From Chlamydomonas sphaeroides (lineage: Eukaryota; Chlorophyta; Chlorophyceae; Chlamydomonadales; Chlamydomonadaceae), in contig BDDC01000005.1 in the NCBI GenBank assembly GCA_001662425.1, forward strand, positions 135,762 to 199,761: 64,000 bases of DNA, read 5' to 3'. Below are positions 22,488 through 34,900 of this stretch, one piece after another (the stretch's first letter is position 1; each line of letters starts with the position of its first letter). Both the position numbers and the translations under genes were made by a program. The notes beneath the pieces are model-generated. The model was not told where the DNA came from. It worked only from the letters and a program-made list of their open reading frames with translations, and searched no databases.

Positions 22488-25379
22488 TTAAGCAGCGGCG
22501 GGCTTGGCGTCGCCCGAGGCGGGCGGCGGCGCCTTCTTGTGCTTGTGCTTGGACGACATCTCCGTGTACATCCAGGTACCGGCCAGGGCAATGACGGTAC
22601 CCACAATGGCCTGCGTGGTGAGCACCTGAGGATGTGGGGAGGAGGAGGGGAGGGAGAGGGGCGGGGAGAGAGGTCGCGCATGGCCGAGGCAGAAGCGCGT
22701 GGTTGCCGGGCCCGCGCTCGTGCGAGCGGAGGAGCGGGGAGGTGATGGGGCCGAGCTGCGCGGCGGCGGTAGCTGTGCAGGCTAGGCGAGGAGGCGCCGA
22801 GGTGGGGCCGCAGCGGGGAGCGCGCTTTGGCCGTGGAGGATGCACGGCGTGGCCCGCGAGCCGCGGGGCTTCGGCCAACAGCACAGGAGCTCCTGCAGCG
22901 GCGGAGGCGCCGCTGCCTCGGCCACCAGGCCAGCGGCACACCGACGAAGCGCACGCTGTGCAGGATGCTGCGGCTACGGCATGCCGCGGGGCGCTACACG
23001 CTGCGCTGCTTGCCTGGTTGAAGAAGATGACCGAGGAGCCGATGATGGCCACGCGCTTCACCACGTTGCACACACCGTGCGACACGGGGCTGACGCGCTC
23101 CAGGGTGTTGAAGGCGAACTGCGGAGCGAGCAGACAGGGGGCCAATGGGCCTGCTCGTCAGCGGCCTGGCCCCTGGGCACGAGCGCCATCTGCTCACGTC
23201 ACTGATGCCCTCGGCGCCCCGACCAACGCCTCCGAGCCTGGAACCAATGCCCAGCAGGATCCAGCCGGTGCACGCCCCAAGGCCCTGATGTCGCAGGCCG
23301 TGTGCCCTGTCCGGCGCCCCTTGCGGTAGCGCCGTGCTTTGCCGTGCGCTGCAGGGTGCCGCACCTGGTTGTACAGGTGGTACAGCATGCCGACCATGAA
23401 GAGGTCGGTGTAGAAGCGCTGCTCGCCGACCTTGGCGATGGCAGCCTTGGCGCCCTCCACCAGCGTGGAGCCCTCGGCCATGAGCGCCCAGGGCACGCAG
23501 ATGAGCACCGAGACCAGGGTGGTGTAGGCGTACACGGCAGTGCCGTCCAGCGACTTGGTCATGGCTCTGCGAGGCAGGCGTGACGAAGGGGAGGGGCAGT
23601 GACAAGGCGGGTCAAGGGGCCAGAGTACACATGGGACGCGGGGGTGACAGGAGCTTCGTCTGCTTCGTATTCGGTTACGCATGTGGTGTGAAAGCATAGC
23701 GGCTCCGGTTTGCATGGGCGCGACATGAGGCCCGGCCGCCTACTGCCTAGGTCGCTGCGGTTGTGGACCAGGTTTGTATGCAGTCCACAGGGGTCCCCGA
23801 TCACCCGGCTGTGGCACCCCAGGGGACGCGGCCTCACTTCTTGGACCACACGGCGCGGAAGCCGAAGGTCAGGTTGGAGGCCATGGCCGTCAGGAAGCCG
23901 GTCCAGTTGAACGACAGCTCACCGGCCGAGGCCAGGGCCACACCGAACTGCACGGGACGGAACACGGGACGGCAGGGCCGCGGCACGCGGCGTTACACGC
24001 TGTGGCGTGCGGCACAGCGCCAAATAGCTCCTGCGGCATGACCTGCCGCCGAGGGCACCCAGGTCTTCGGGTGCTGGTGTGTGGGCGACATGACGTGGCT
24101 TGCTGGACAGCACGGAAGCTGCTGAGGCTCGCGTCGGTGTGCTGCCATGGAGCGGTGCGCAGAGCCGACGAGCAGCTTTGTCTAGCTACTAGGGGCGCAT
24201 GCAGCCTGCGCCAGCCGGCAGCGACTGCAGCCTCCCTGCAGCGACGCTGCCCCGAACGACGCACCATGATGGGCACGAGCGACATCAGCACCGGCAGCGG
24301 CGTGGACTCGCCCAGAATGAGCTGCGACAGCACCACGTTGAAAGCCGGCTCCAGCGTCTTGACGGTGTGCGTCAGCGAGATGGCCACTGCCGCGAACGAG
24401 ATGTTGGCAGCTACGTGGCCGATGGCGTGCATGGCCGCGGGGCCGAAGATGTTCTTGAACTCCTGCTTGGTGACGGGCTGCGGGGGAGGACAGCGGAGGT
24501 CGGGAATGGGATCAACGGGTGCGCGTGGTAGTCGTGATTGTAATGGTGCAAGGAGAAGCGGCAAGGAGAAGCTGCGAGAGGAGGAGAGGGAAGGGGCAGC
24601 TAGCTCTGGCGCGTGGAAGACTCACGCGGCCGAACGACCACTTCTTCAGGCCGATGGCGTAAACCAGCACGCAGTACACGAGGCCCACGACGACGTGAAT
24701 GGTCGACACGGTGTAGGGGTAGGGAAAGTACTTGAAGATGGTCTTGTTGAGAAGGTTGAAGCCGATGTTCAGCGCGTACCTGGAGGAGCGGGCAGGGGTG
24801 AGCGACTGCCACACGCGGGAACTCAGGCCTCAAGCAGGTCGCCGATACGCACCAGATTGCGATGAACGTAAGCGTGACGACGGTCGGCGCGAGCTTGGGG
24901 CCAACGACGGCAGCAACAGTCCTGAATCAACGAAACCATGCGGAATTCCAGGGCTTCGAGTAAGAGGCATATGCGCGATGCGATGCCCCGATTGGCTCGA
25001 GAGGCTTCACTGCTGCGGCTGCGTGCGCTACTGCACAGCGCAGGCGTTGGAGCGAATGTTGCGGCTGCGTTCCGGGAGCTCACTTCTCCAGAGGGTCAAG
25101 CTCCTTGGCAGCGTCAGCCGAAGCCTTGACGACCACTTGTTGGCGAGTGCGCAGGGGAGCGACAACTGGCTTGGCCAGCCGCGAGCCCAGCGTGACCTGA
25201 AAGTGGATCAATGTGGCGTGCTCAGGGCTGGCGAATTGTGACGGCTGGCCGGGGATCCATGCTCTGCAACTCCACACCTGCGCGCTGCGGGCGGGCAGAC
25301 CGCCAAGCAGGGCCACCGGCGTCACCGGCCTGCGTGCCACCGCCACCGGCATGCCCACACGCGAGCTGAGGACTGCCAT
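22488..25379 (-). CDS. TPT: Chloroplast triose-phosphate/phosphate translocator
   Basis: Inner-envelope antiporter exchanging triose phosphate or 3-phosphoglycerate for phosphate (drug/metabolite transporter superfamily). Exons, high to low: 25379-25278, 25196-25084, 24921-24853, 24779-24626, 24477-24265, 23947-23838, 23566-23365, 23118-23014, 22625-22488; 401 residues. If the 81-nt first intron is not removed, the frame stays open and the protein would be 428 residues. After a transit peptide ending near VVVKASA come hydrophobic helices with family signatures: NKTIFKYFPYPYTVSTIHV, HTVKTLEPAFNVVLSQLILG, ASAGELSFNWTGFLTAMASN, DLFMVGMLYHLYNQ, NTLERVSPVSHGVCNVVKR. ELSFNW, FYHLYNQ-like and NTLERV favour TPT over GPT, PPT or XPT. 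The tail is Lys/His/Pro-rich. Intron 8 has a GC donor (CAG|GCAAGC). Confidence 0.94.
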
Positions 25380-28300
25380 TGTTACTGTGGTAGGAGTATA
25401 AGATAGAATCTTCGTCGGAAATGCAAGTCGTGGAACTTCAGGTCTAGGAAAACGCCTGCGTCAAGCATCGATCAAAGCCCTGGCGATGCATCGGCACCTT
25501 TCGCAGTCTGCCCGCCCTCGCCTACACATGCGCATGCGCATACCCCTGTTTGCAGACGTTAGGCGTAGCTCTGCACGCAACAACACCCTTTTTGCAATTG
25601 CGACGTAGCAGTCCGGTGCGTCAAGCCTTCCGCCATTCGGCACTACTATGGCGTAAAGATCGCCTTGATGCATGCTTATCCGTCGTGCGTGACGGATGCC
25701 GGCTGGTGCCGCGCCAGCTGGCGGTCCGCATGCTGGCCCGAGTGCTTTGAGCGATTGGGCGGCATGCCTACAGAGCGCTGTAGTACCGCTGCCACTGATG
25801 ACGAGTCCCGGCTTGGAGGTTCATTGCTCAGACGACCCGAGGGTCAGAGAATCCCAGCGTGTGGTCGTTTACACGGCTCTTGACCCTCGCGGTGGTGGCT
25901 TGCTGGTGTTTATTGGGCTCAAGCAGTTGTATTCCACAGTCATGCGAGGTCAATGACCCGCAACGCCTGGGTAGGAAAGCGCTCCCATTCGAGGCCGAGC
26001 AGCCCTCCCTTTCTCGAGGAGTTCACGCCTTAGTGTCGTGTCACGACGTGTGACCGCACATGGTGTGTCGCGGCCCAAGCCGCGAGGTGCGGGGGGGGGG
26101 GGAAGCCGGGTAGGTGCCGACGGGGAGAAGGGCTGGCACGGTCCTAATCCGAGGCGCCGACGGATCAGATTCTCGCTTCTCGTTTACGTTGTTGGCAGCT
26201 AAATGCTGGGCTAGGAGTTGGCTTGACTAGTGGCAGGCGAGGGCAACGTGTCCGCCGTACCGCGCGGGGCCGCGCGTTCTAGAGGGGCAATGGCACGCAG
26301 AGCCGGTGTCTTTTCGGCTGTGGGGTGTGTCAAGGGTGACGCGCAGCAACACTCTGCGAACGCGCGCCCGACGCGACTCACTGGCGCTTGGCTCGGCACG
26401 GCTCCCTTTGGCGGTCGCTCCGCGGCTCGCTCCGGCTCGGGCTCAGTGATATGTTTATGGGTTACAGATAAAGGTCTTTATATGTGGCTCAGGCTCTGTA
26501 GCCAGTGGCGCGTAGGCACTTCAGACGTCCAGGGTTACATTCTGTGTCGTGACATTAGGCCATGTCATCGCCTTTGGGGTGCTTATGGCGCACTGGCCCT
26601 GCAGTACTCGCCAGGGTCAAAAGGGGCTAAGGAAGGGGTCGATGGACATCGCCGGCCCCCACCAAATTGATGTCTCCAGGCCCTACTGTACCGGTTTGTG
26701 CGGCATGGCGAACTCGAACAGCGTCCCAGCCCCTCGTTCAGGTCATGAGCGACGTGTGGCCTGCTGTCGTGTCTGCCAGTGCGGGTTTGGGAGAGGCTCC
26801 CAGCGCTTGGCTTGCCGTGCGGGGCGGGTTTGGGGAGGGGCGGGGGGCATGAGGCCGCGCGGGTGTGTCGGCAGGAGGGGCGGCGTGCTGCGGCACACGG
26901 CTGCGCACATGTGTTTCGTGGGGCTGTGCTAGCTTCACAGAATTCATGTCAACACTTAATAACTGCAAGCACTCAAGTTAGTAGCCCAGCCCTGGTGCTG
27001 TCAGCGTGCTGCAGCACTCGGCTCAGGCGGCACGCCCAGGGAAGACTCCCTGGGCACGCTCGCTCCGCGGCGCCGCTGCTCTCGCCAGCCGCCAGCCGCT
27101 ACACAATGTGCAAACCTGTCCCAGCTGCGCATGGGTGCATGGCTCGCCCCTAGAAGAGGCCACCCAGGCGCACAACTATCCGCCATTCATAAAAACCACC
27201 CGCCGCCCACGCAGCCGCCATCTTTGTGAGCCTCGTGCTGCGCACCGGCAGCACGTGGATTCGCTGCTGACCAATCTCTCGCGCGCGCTGTGGCTGGTGG
27301 GTGCAATATAAGGCGCGGTTATTGGCAGTCGGCGGTTGGCAGTTGGGGATGGACGATCGACCCTAGGCCAGCAGGGCCCTTGAGCCAAACCTGTCCCAGC
27401 TGCGCATGGGTGCATGGCTCCCCCCTGAAGAGGCCACCCGACCGCACGGTCGGTCATTATGCAGTTATAGCTGGGACAATTTCAGGGGTCTCGGGCACAC
27501 CGAATCTCCGTGCCCTAACTCCACGGGCCGGACTTTGCCGCCCAGACTGCCTCAACGGCAGGACCGCATATCTTAACGCACGCCGCCGCTGCTGCCGCAC
27601 TAGCTGTGTCGCGGCCGCTTGCGGCGACCGCTGCCACCCCCTCCGCCCGTGTGCCGCCTCCTCGCCGCTATGACCTGTTCAACCCCAGGGGTTACCCTGC
27701 AAAGCACCAAATCCCTCCGAATGGCAGCGGCTTCGCAAGCTCCCCCAGCCGGCTTGCGTGCTGTGTGGCCTTGCTGTTCCGGCGTAGCTGTCATGCGAAC
27801 CCCGAACCGTCGGCCACGCCTGCCCACCACAGGCATCCTCCCCTAGCCACGCCCAGGCTGCGTCTTGTTTTTCAATTCAAGACCTGATTGAAAGTCATTG
27901 TATCTTGCTTAGGACCATTCAGGCCTGCGTGCCTCACTGGGCCCGTGCACCTAGAGGGACCCCTGAGCAGGCACCTGAGTGTACCTCTGCGGCATGAGGG
28001 CCTCGTGCGTGCGCTCGGCGTCTTGGGGCCGAGGCGGCCGGGACGTGCACGGCTTGGGCCCTTGGCCCTTCGCGAGGAGGGTCCGTGCCAGGGCCGGCGC
28101 CCTCGAGGCCGTGGTGTGTGCCGTGCGTACGGGCTGCTTGGTTGGTGGTGCTCGCTGCGGGGGCGAGGGGACGGGCGTGGCTTGTAGCAGGCGGGAGGCG
28201 CACACCTTGCTGACCAGGCGCACCGTGCGGTACGACTCATTGCAATCTGCGTATGCGATGCACGGCACACCAGCATTCGAACCCAACAGCCCCCAGACCG

Positions 28301-28948
28301 AGCAGCCCCCGCCCACGACGGTCAGCAAACCGAGCCGAGCCATAACCATACCCCAAGAAGGCGGGCCCCAAAGCCCCAGCAAGCGTCGCAGACTAGGAGG
28401 TCTCCCGTCGGAGACCACCAAACCCATGCCCGCCAAGCCGCCAGAACCTCACGGTGCAAGCAACGCCCGCGCCTCCGACAGAGCCCCAACAGGACGCAGC
28501 TCACATCCCCTGTCGCCGCTCCAGCACTTGCACGCAATCGCGCGGGACGGTCCACGGGCGCGGAGTGTCGCGTCCCTCTGCTTGCAGGCGTCGCACGGCG
28601 GGCCGGGCAGGCGCGCCCCTGCCGTGTGCCGTACTGTCGGTACGTCTACTGCTGTACGGAAGCCAAGCCGCGCCAGCCAGCGGCACGTGTCAGATAGCTG
28701 CTGTCGCGCTTGGTCGTCAGGTAGCTGCAGTCGCGCTTGCCCGGCATGCGCGCGCGCTCACGGCCAGTGTGCATAGCATAGCATACCCTGCCCCCGCCAG
28801 TCAACCCAACTAAAAGGGCCTCAGCGCCGTGGCCACCGCCGGGATACGGGCGACGCCCTTGCGCAGGGCCCGCCGTCACGATCAGGCGGCGGCTGCGGCC
28901 GCTTCCGCCCGCCGCCATGTGCGGCGCAGCGCCGTACAGCCGCGCGCC
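25380..28948. other. Long intergenic region, no convincing gene
   Basis: About 3.6 kb between the TPT 5' end and the USP-gene 3' end. It holds short direct repeats, a G-run at 26090-26102 and a GCATGCGCAT run near 25525. The frames at 27979-28776 (+) and 27951-28436 (-) are long but oppose each other and show no homology I recognise. Confidence 0.45.
27111..27447. repeat. ~62-bp direct repeat, two copies 275 bp apart
   Basis: 27111-27173 and 27386-27447 both begin CAAACCTGTCCCAGCTGCGC and stay similar through ATGGGTGCATGGCTC and AGAGGCCACCC (GAGGCCACCC shared), with few differences. The interval between them may be part of a small element or a duplicated regulatory block. Confidence 0.8.
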
Positions 28949-31900
28949 CTAGAATGCCTCGTTCGACTTGTACACGAGCACCGCGCTGCGTGCGCCTTTG
29001 AGCACGTTGACGATGTTTGGCGGCACGCTGCGGCCCGCGGGAGCCTGCGGCGGTGCGGCAGGGTACGGGCCAGGGGTTGGGCTCGCCTAGGCACGTTAGC
29101 GCCATGCCACTCCACATGGGTCGCCGCGGCAACGAGACGCCATGTTCGCGCTGTTGGGATCGTGCGGCAGCCCCGGAAGGAAGGCTGCACCCCACCGCTC
29201 ATTGCCAGGGTCGGGTGCGGGTCCCGCCGCACCCCACCGGGACCTGGCCACACACCACACACAACCTGCCGCCGCGCGCGGCCCCACCTGCATGGCGATG
29301 ACGTGGATCTGGTCGTGCTCTGCGTACTTTACGGCGCCGCCCTCGAAGGGCTCCTCCATGGGCCGCTTCATGACGGGCAGCCCCAGCTGGGTGGCAATGT
29401 CTGCGAAGTTGTCCAGGAGCCGCCGGCTGCGGGGCGGACAGGGAGGGGCCGGAGCGCAGGGAAACGTTGGCAAGAGGATGTGTTGCCGTGTGAATGGCAG
29501 ACCGCAGAGCGCAGGAAGGGAGGGATGCACAAGGCGGCGCAGGGCGGGGTGCAAGGCCCGGAGAGCACGAAGACGTCAGGGGCCCCAGGAGCAGCACCGC
29601 ACGCGTTTCCTCAACCGCCCACGCGACCACGAGGTAGCCGGCCGCACCTGGTGACGTTGTCCTGGGCCGCCGCGTCGCGCGCCGCTCCCCGCGCGAGGTA
29701 GACCTTATCCGCCCTGCTGGGCAGCAGCAGCTTGGAGGCCACGTAGCGCAGCAGGTGGCGGCTGGTGTGGTGTACCTCCACCAGGCAGCGAAGCTTGTCC
29801 TTGTCCCACGCCACCGCCGCGTGCTTGGCATTGGCCTGCGCGAGGGGGCCAGGACCGGGCGGCAGCGTGGCGGCTAGCGGGCCGCATGGCAGGCAGGCGC
29901 ATGGCGTGTGCAGGCAGCGGCCTCGGTCCCCTTCCTGCCGGCCCCCGGGCGCCACCCACGCCCACCTTGACGATGAGCATGGGCCGCATCGTGTTCTTGA
30001 GCAGCGTCAGGGCGACCGACGTGGCCAGCACCGCGTTGCTGCTGGCGCCGCCCAGCGCGCCGAAGCTGCCGAAGCTGCCCAAGCCGCCGCTGGTGGAGCC
30101 GGCGCCGCCGAAGGCCGGCCCGCCGCTCACCGTGGCGGCGGCCAGGACCTGGGAGCCCATAACCACCAGGTTGGGCTCCAGCTGCTCGATGTACTCCTCT
30201 GCGGTGCAGCGGGGAGCGGGAGACAGGTTAGTATGAGGGAACATACGGCGGTAAGGGCCCGAGATCTGCGGCCACGGGCACGCAGCGACCCCACAAGGGC
30301 CCCGCCACTCACCCAGCTGGTCGGTGAGCGGCCCAGTCGTGTTCTTGCTCTGCAGCGACAGAGACACCCAAGGACAGGTCAGGGAAGATGGGCCCGTGCC
30401 AGCTCAGAGCCCCGGCAGCCGTCCGCCCCGCCCGCCACTCGGCCGCCCGCTGCCGCCCCCTCACCAGCAGCTCGCTGGTCACCTCCACCATGGTCTGCCC
30501 CAGCAGCATCTCGTGCTTGCGCAGCAGCGCCCGCCCCGCCGCCTCCTGTAGCGCCGGGCGGCCAGGGCACGCGGACACGAGAGCGGTGCCGTCAGCGCAC
30601 AGGCGGCAAAGCGGGGACACAGGGTGCCGCCACCGCGAGGGCCGCAGCAGCACCCGAGGCGCCCACGCTCTCCTGCAGCGCTGCCGCTCTTTTCGCACGG
30701 CCGCATCTTGCAGCAACCCAGCGCTCCCACCGCACAATGCACCCCCTCGCCCCGCACCGCCGCCCCTCGCCGCACCTGCAGTATGCTACTGACGACGGTG
30801 GCGAGCACCACCTGGTCCCTGCCCGGCTTGACCATGGCCATGAGCAGCCGCACCGCCATCGTGGTAGCGTCGTTGTCGGCCAGAAGCACCAGGATGCGCT
30901 GGCCGGGACTGGCACCGCCGGGCGTGGGCGGCGCCATCAGGGCGCCCGACATGGAACCAGAGTGCGCCAGGCCGGGTGGTGCGGGGCCAGAGGGGCCGGG
31001 CGGCGTGCCCGGCGGGCCGAGCGTGGCGTTGAAGGCGCTGGCGGCCATGGCCGACAGCATCACGGCCTGCATGTTGTTGCGACGAGGCGCCGCGGTGTCC
31101 TGCGCCTGCTTGCGGAAGGCGGCGCTCGCGTCCTGCAGCGGGAAACGGGGAGCGGCGGGGCCAGCAGCACAACGGGGGGAGGGCATCAGTCGCTGCGCTT
31201 GCTGGCGGCCAGGCCCAGGCCATGCGAGGCGCCAAGCAGCCACGGAATCACAACCCCGCGTGCCGCACCTGCGCCGCCGCCACCTCCATCAGAGCCTCCA
31301 TGTCGCCGGCGCCGCTGAGCCAGCGAAGCGGGCCGCGGGCGGCGCCGCCCGCCAGCGCGACGCAGCGCGCGCCTGCGCTGGCTGCCGCGGTGATGTCCGA
31401 CATGTCGAAGGTGAGGTACGCGTGCTCCCCTGACACCTCAACGCTGGGGTGGAACACGCTCAGCGCGTGGACCGTTTCTGTTGCAATGGGAGGCAAGGGG
31501 AGGGGAAAGCGGTGCACCATGAGGCAGGGGGGCGGCAGTCCCTGCTGGCCCTGCACCGCCGCCCGCCCGGCCCTGTGCCCTTGCTCCAATTAGCGGCCCG
31601 AGCCCTGCCTCTGATGACCAGGCCCTGGCCCTGGACGCTATCGGCAGTTGCATGGCTGTGGCCCCAGGTCAGTGAACCTTGCACCCAGAGCGCGGCTCAC
31701 TCCCGTGCTCCGTCCCGGGTGCTAGACCTCAGCCCCTGGCTCCGGCCCGGTGGCATTTGCCCCACGCCACTGTCCAACCAGCCGCCGCCAGCGAGCGCGG
31801 CTCGCTCCGATACGCATCCAGGCGCTGAGCCCCACTCCCCCCTTGGCTGCCTCCCGCCGCCCCGGCCCCGCAGGCGCGGCTCACTCCGGTACGCGTCCAG

Positions 31901-34900
31901 GCGCCACATGTACCGCCGGGTGCTGACCGCCAGCCGCCCCTTGTGCCGCGTGCGAAGATCGTTGAGCGCCGCAGTCATACGCGAGGTCTGCGGGGCGCGG
32001 AGCAGAGGAGCGCTCGCGGCAGTACAGCACAGAACCGCACGGCAGCGAGCAAGCGGCGCGGCGTGCCTCCACCCGGCTGGCCGTCCCGTGCCTGCCAGCG
32101 CAGCCGGGCCGGAGGCTGAAGGTGGCCATGCCGAGCCACCACGTCCCCGGGCCGGCGGCCCTACCCAGGGTTCGTGCCGCACCCACCAGCGTGTCCCCGA
32201 TCTTGATGTCCAGCACAAACTGCGACCCCGGGCTCGCATCCGGCTGCGGCGCGAGGCGTCCTGGGCTTGCGCCCGCGCGCTGGCTTGAGCTGCTGGACGC
32301 AGCCCCGCCCAGCGTGGCCGCGCGCTTGGGCGATGCGCGCGCCTGGTGCGGCGGCGCGGCCGGCTGGTGGCCGTGGCCGTGGCCGTGCGAGTGCTGGTGC
32401 TGCAGGTAGGGCGAGGACTCTAGCGGGCCGTGCGCGGCGAAGGAGGCCGAGGGGGCCAGGCTGGAGCCCTTGCGAGCGGGCGGGCGTGGGGGCCCCACGA
32501 TGACGCCAGTCTGCGACTGCCGGGCCGCCTGCACCGAGTCCACCCACTCCACCTGTGTCGTTGGGGAGGGCGGGTTGGTGGGCAGCATTCACAGTGGGTA
32601 GTGGTTGCAAGTGCAGACAGCATTCCCAGTCCTCGCTCGTTCGCGTGCCCAACACGCACTCGGGGTGGGGCGTGGGGCACAGCGACCGCACTCGCTAGGT
32701 CCTTAGCCGAGCCGAACATCAACCGAGCCGCCAGCGCGCGCCCAGAGCAGCCCTCAGGGCCCCCGGCCAACCTTTCAGCCCCAGCCCCGCCCGGGCCGCG
32801 AACGTGCACCGAACGAGCGCCTTCCTCGGTCCCAGTCCCCGACCCCAGCGGGATCGTGCCTGCTCGCTCCAAGCCCTCGCCTGACCCCAGCCCCAGCCCC
32901 AGCGGCTGAAACAACGTTTCCCCCAGCCTCGCGCCATCCAGCCCCCGGCAGCCGTACCTGCACCCCGATGTTGGCCCCGTTGGCTTCGTTCAGGTACACG
33001 CCATACGCCAGCATCTCCACCTCGAGCGTGGCATCGGGGCTGAGAAGCCCCAGGTCACGCAGCCGCCGCGTCACCATCCACGACGCGCCTCGCCGCTGCA
33101 GCCACTCCAGCACGCTCGCGCCCAGCGGCCGCAGCCCCAGCGCCGCAGCCGACTCGGCCATCGCCTCCGCCGAGCCGGGCGCGGGGGCCGGGCCGCGGCT
33201 GTGCCGGCGCGGCATCTCGCTCACGGGCGCGGCTCGCGTAAGCTGGTACCCCTGAGCCGGCCACACCAGCTGCATGGCGGCGTAGCCGCTGCCGGGCGCG
33301 GCGGGCGGCGCGGCGGCGTCGCGAACAAAGCTCTGCGTGTGGGAGCTCCAGGCGTAGCCGGGGCGGCGGTGCTGCGGCACCAGGACCAGGTTCTCCGGCA
33401 GCAGCCTGCGCGGGGTGGGGCCGGGGTGGGGGCGCCAGCGGTGCTCAGCCCGCCCCGCAGGAGCGGCACAAACCCCAGCGCGGCGGCAGCCGCTGCGGCG
33501 GCAGCGCGGTGCCCCTCCCGGCCTGCGGGACGCCGCGTAGCCCCGCCGCTGCAACCCCGACCATTGTACTCAGCCCGCCCCGCGAAGTGGAAAGCGAAGA
33601 GGCCGCAGCCGCAAGCACCGGGTGCCCAGAGGGCGGCGATGGGCGGGGGGATGCACGGTGCCCCTTCCGGCCTGCGAAACGCCGCCTAGCCCCAGCCCAG
33701 CCTCTGCAGCACCAGACCCCGGCGCTCAGCCCCTCCCGCTCAGCAGCACGGGCCCCCCGCACCCGCAGAACTTTCGCAGCCGCAGCTCCGCCACCAGCTC
33801 GGCCGCCTGCGTGTCTTGGCAGTGCAGCACCACCAGCAGCCGCTCCACGGCCTCGGGCCCGCCCATGGCCTCCATGGCGGCAGCCAAGCACATGAGAACC
33901 CGCGGGCCCAGCGGCACGCCGCGGACGCGCTCGGGCGCGGCGGCCTGCGTGCGGGTCGGCGCAGCAGGAGGCGGGGCCGAGGTCAGGGGTCGGAGGGGAG
34001 CGGGGACCGACGACGGGGGTGGCGCGCAAGGGCTGTGTGCGGCGGAGGCAGGGCGCTGCCGCTCACCTTGGCTGGGAAGGCGGTGGCGACTAGGTCCCAC
34101 GGGTCGGCGCTGAATAGCGGGCGGCTGGAGCCGTCCGGCAGCACGATGGCTTCATCGCACACCAGCAGCTGCGGGTGCAGGAACGGCGTGGCAGGGCAGC
34201 AGCGGCAGGTCGGAGGTCGCCGCGGCTCGCGCATTGTGGGCTGCACGAGCATTGTCGGTGGGAAGGAGGTCCGGCTTTATCGCCCACCAGCAGCGGCGGG
34301 GCTCCAGGGGGAGTGCCACGGAGGCGGATCAATCCTGGCAGCCGCTGCAAGGCCCCGCGAGACACGTTGGGACGAACCTCGCACTAGGGTACTGCATCGC
34401 ATCGGCGCTTCCCTCGTCTCCCTCCCTCGCCCACCCGCCCGCTCCCCCTCTTTCTCCTCTTCCCCTCGCCCGCTCATGCCCTGCCCCCACCTGGATCGCC
34501 ACGCGCCCTCCCCGCAGCAGGTTGATGGCCTCGCCCTTGAACGCCGACGACTGCGCGCCGCCAACCGCCGCGCCGAAGCGCGCCGCGTCGTACACCAGCG
34601 GCGGCTCCAGCGCGCAGTGGCTGCTGGCCGTGTGCCCGCCGCTGTGGCCCGGCGAGCTACCGCGGGCGCTGCTTGGGCCCGATACCAGGTCCTCCACCCA
34701 CCGTGCGTTGGCCCTGGTGGCCGGCAAGGGGCCAGTGTAGCGCCCCTCCTTGCGATGCTTCACGTACCCAAGAGAGGGATCCTATGCAGGCGCCCCAGCC
34801 CTACCCGCAACGCCCAAAGCAGCAATAGCTGGGTTGCGAGGCCTCAGAGCAGTAAGCTGGGCGTCGAGCCCCCAGACCGGCTAGGTGGGAGTCGAGCCGC

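Noticed and set aside
25197..25277. Extra 27 residues in the TPT N-terminus if the 81-nt segment is coding
   Set aside because: The segment has a CAG|GTGTGG donor and TTTCAG acceptor, is a multiple of three, and the spliced protein (401 aa) matches the usual TPT length better.
27979..28776. 265-codon + strand frame, and the opposed minus frame with CDACWGFGAR
   Set aside because: Two long frames on opposite strands with no recognised domain, no splice evidence and no paralogue in the window. Cys spacing is insufficient for a zinc-finger call.
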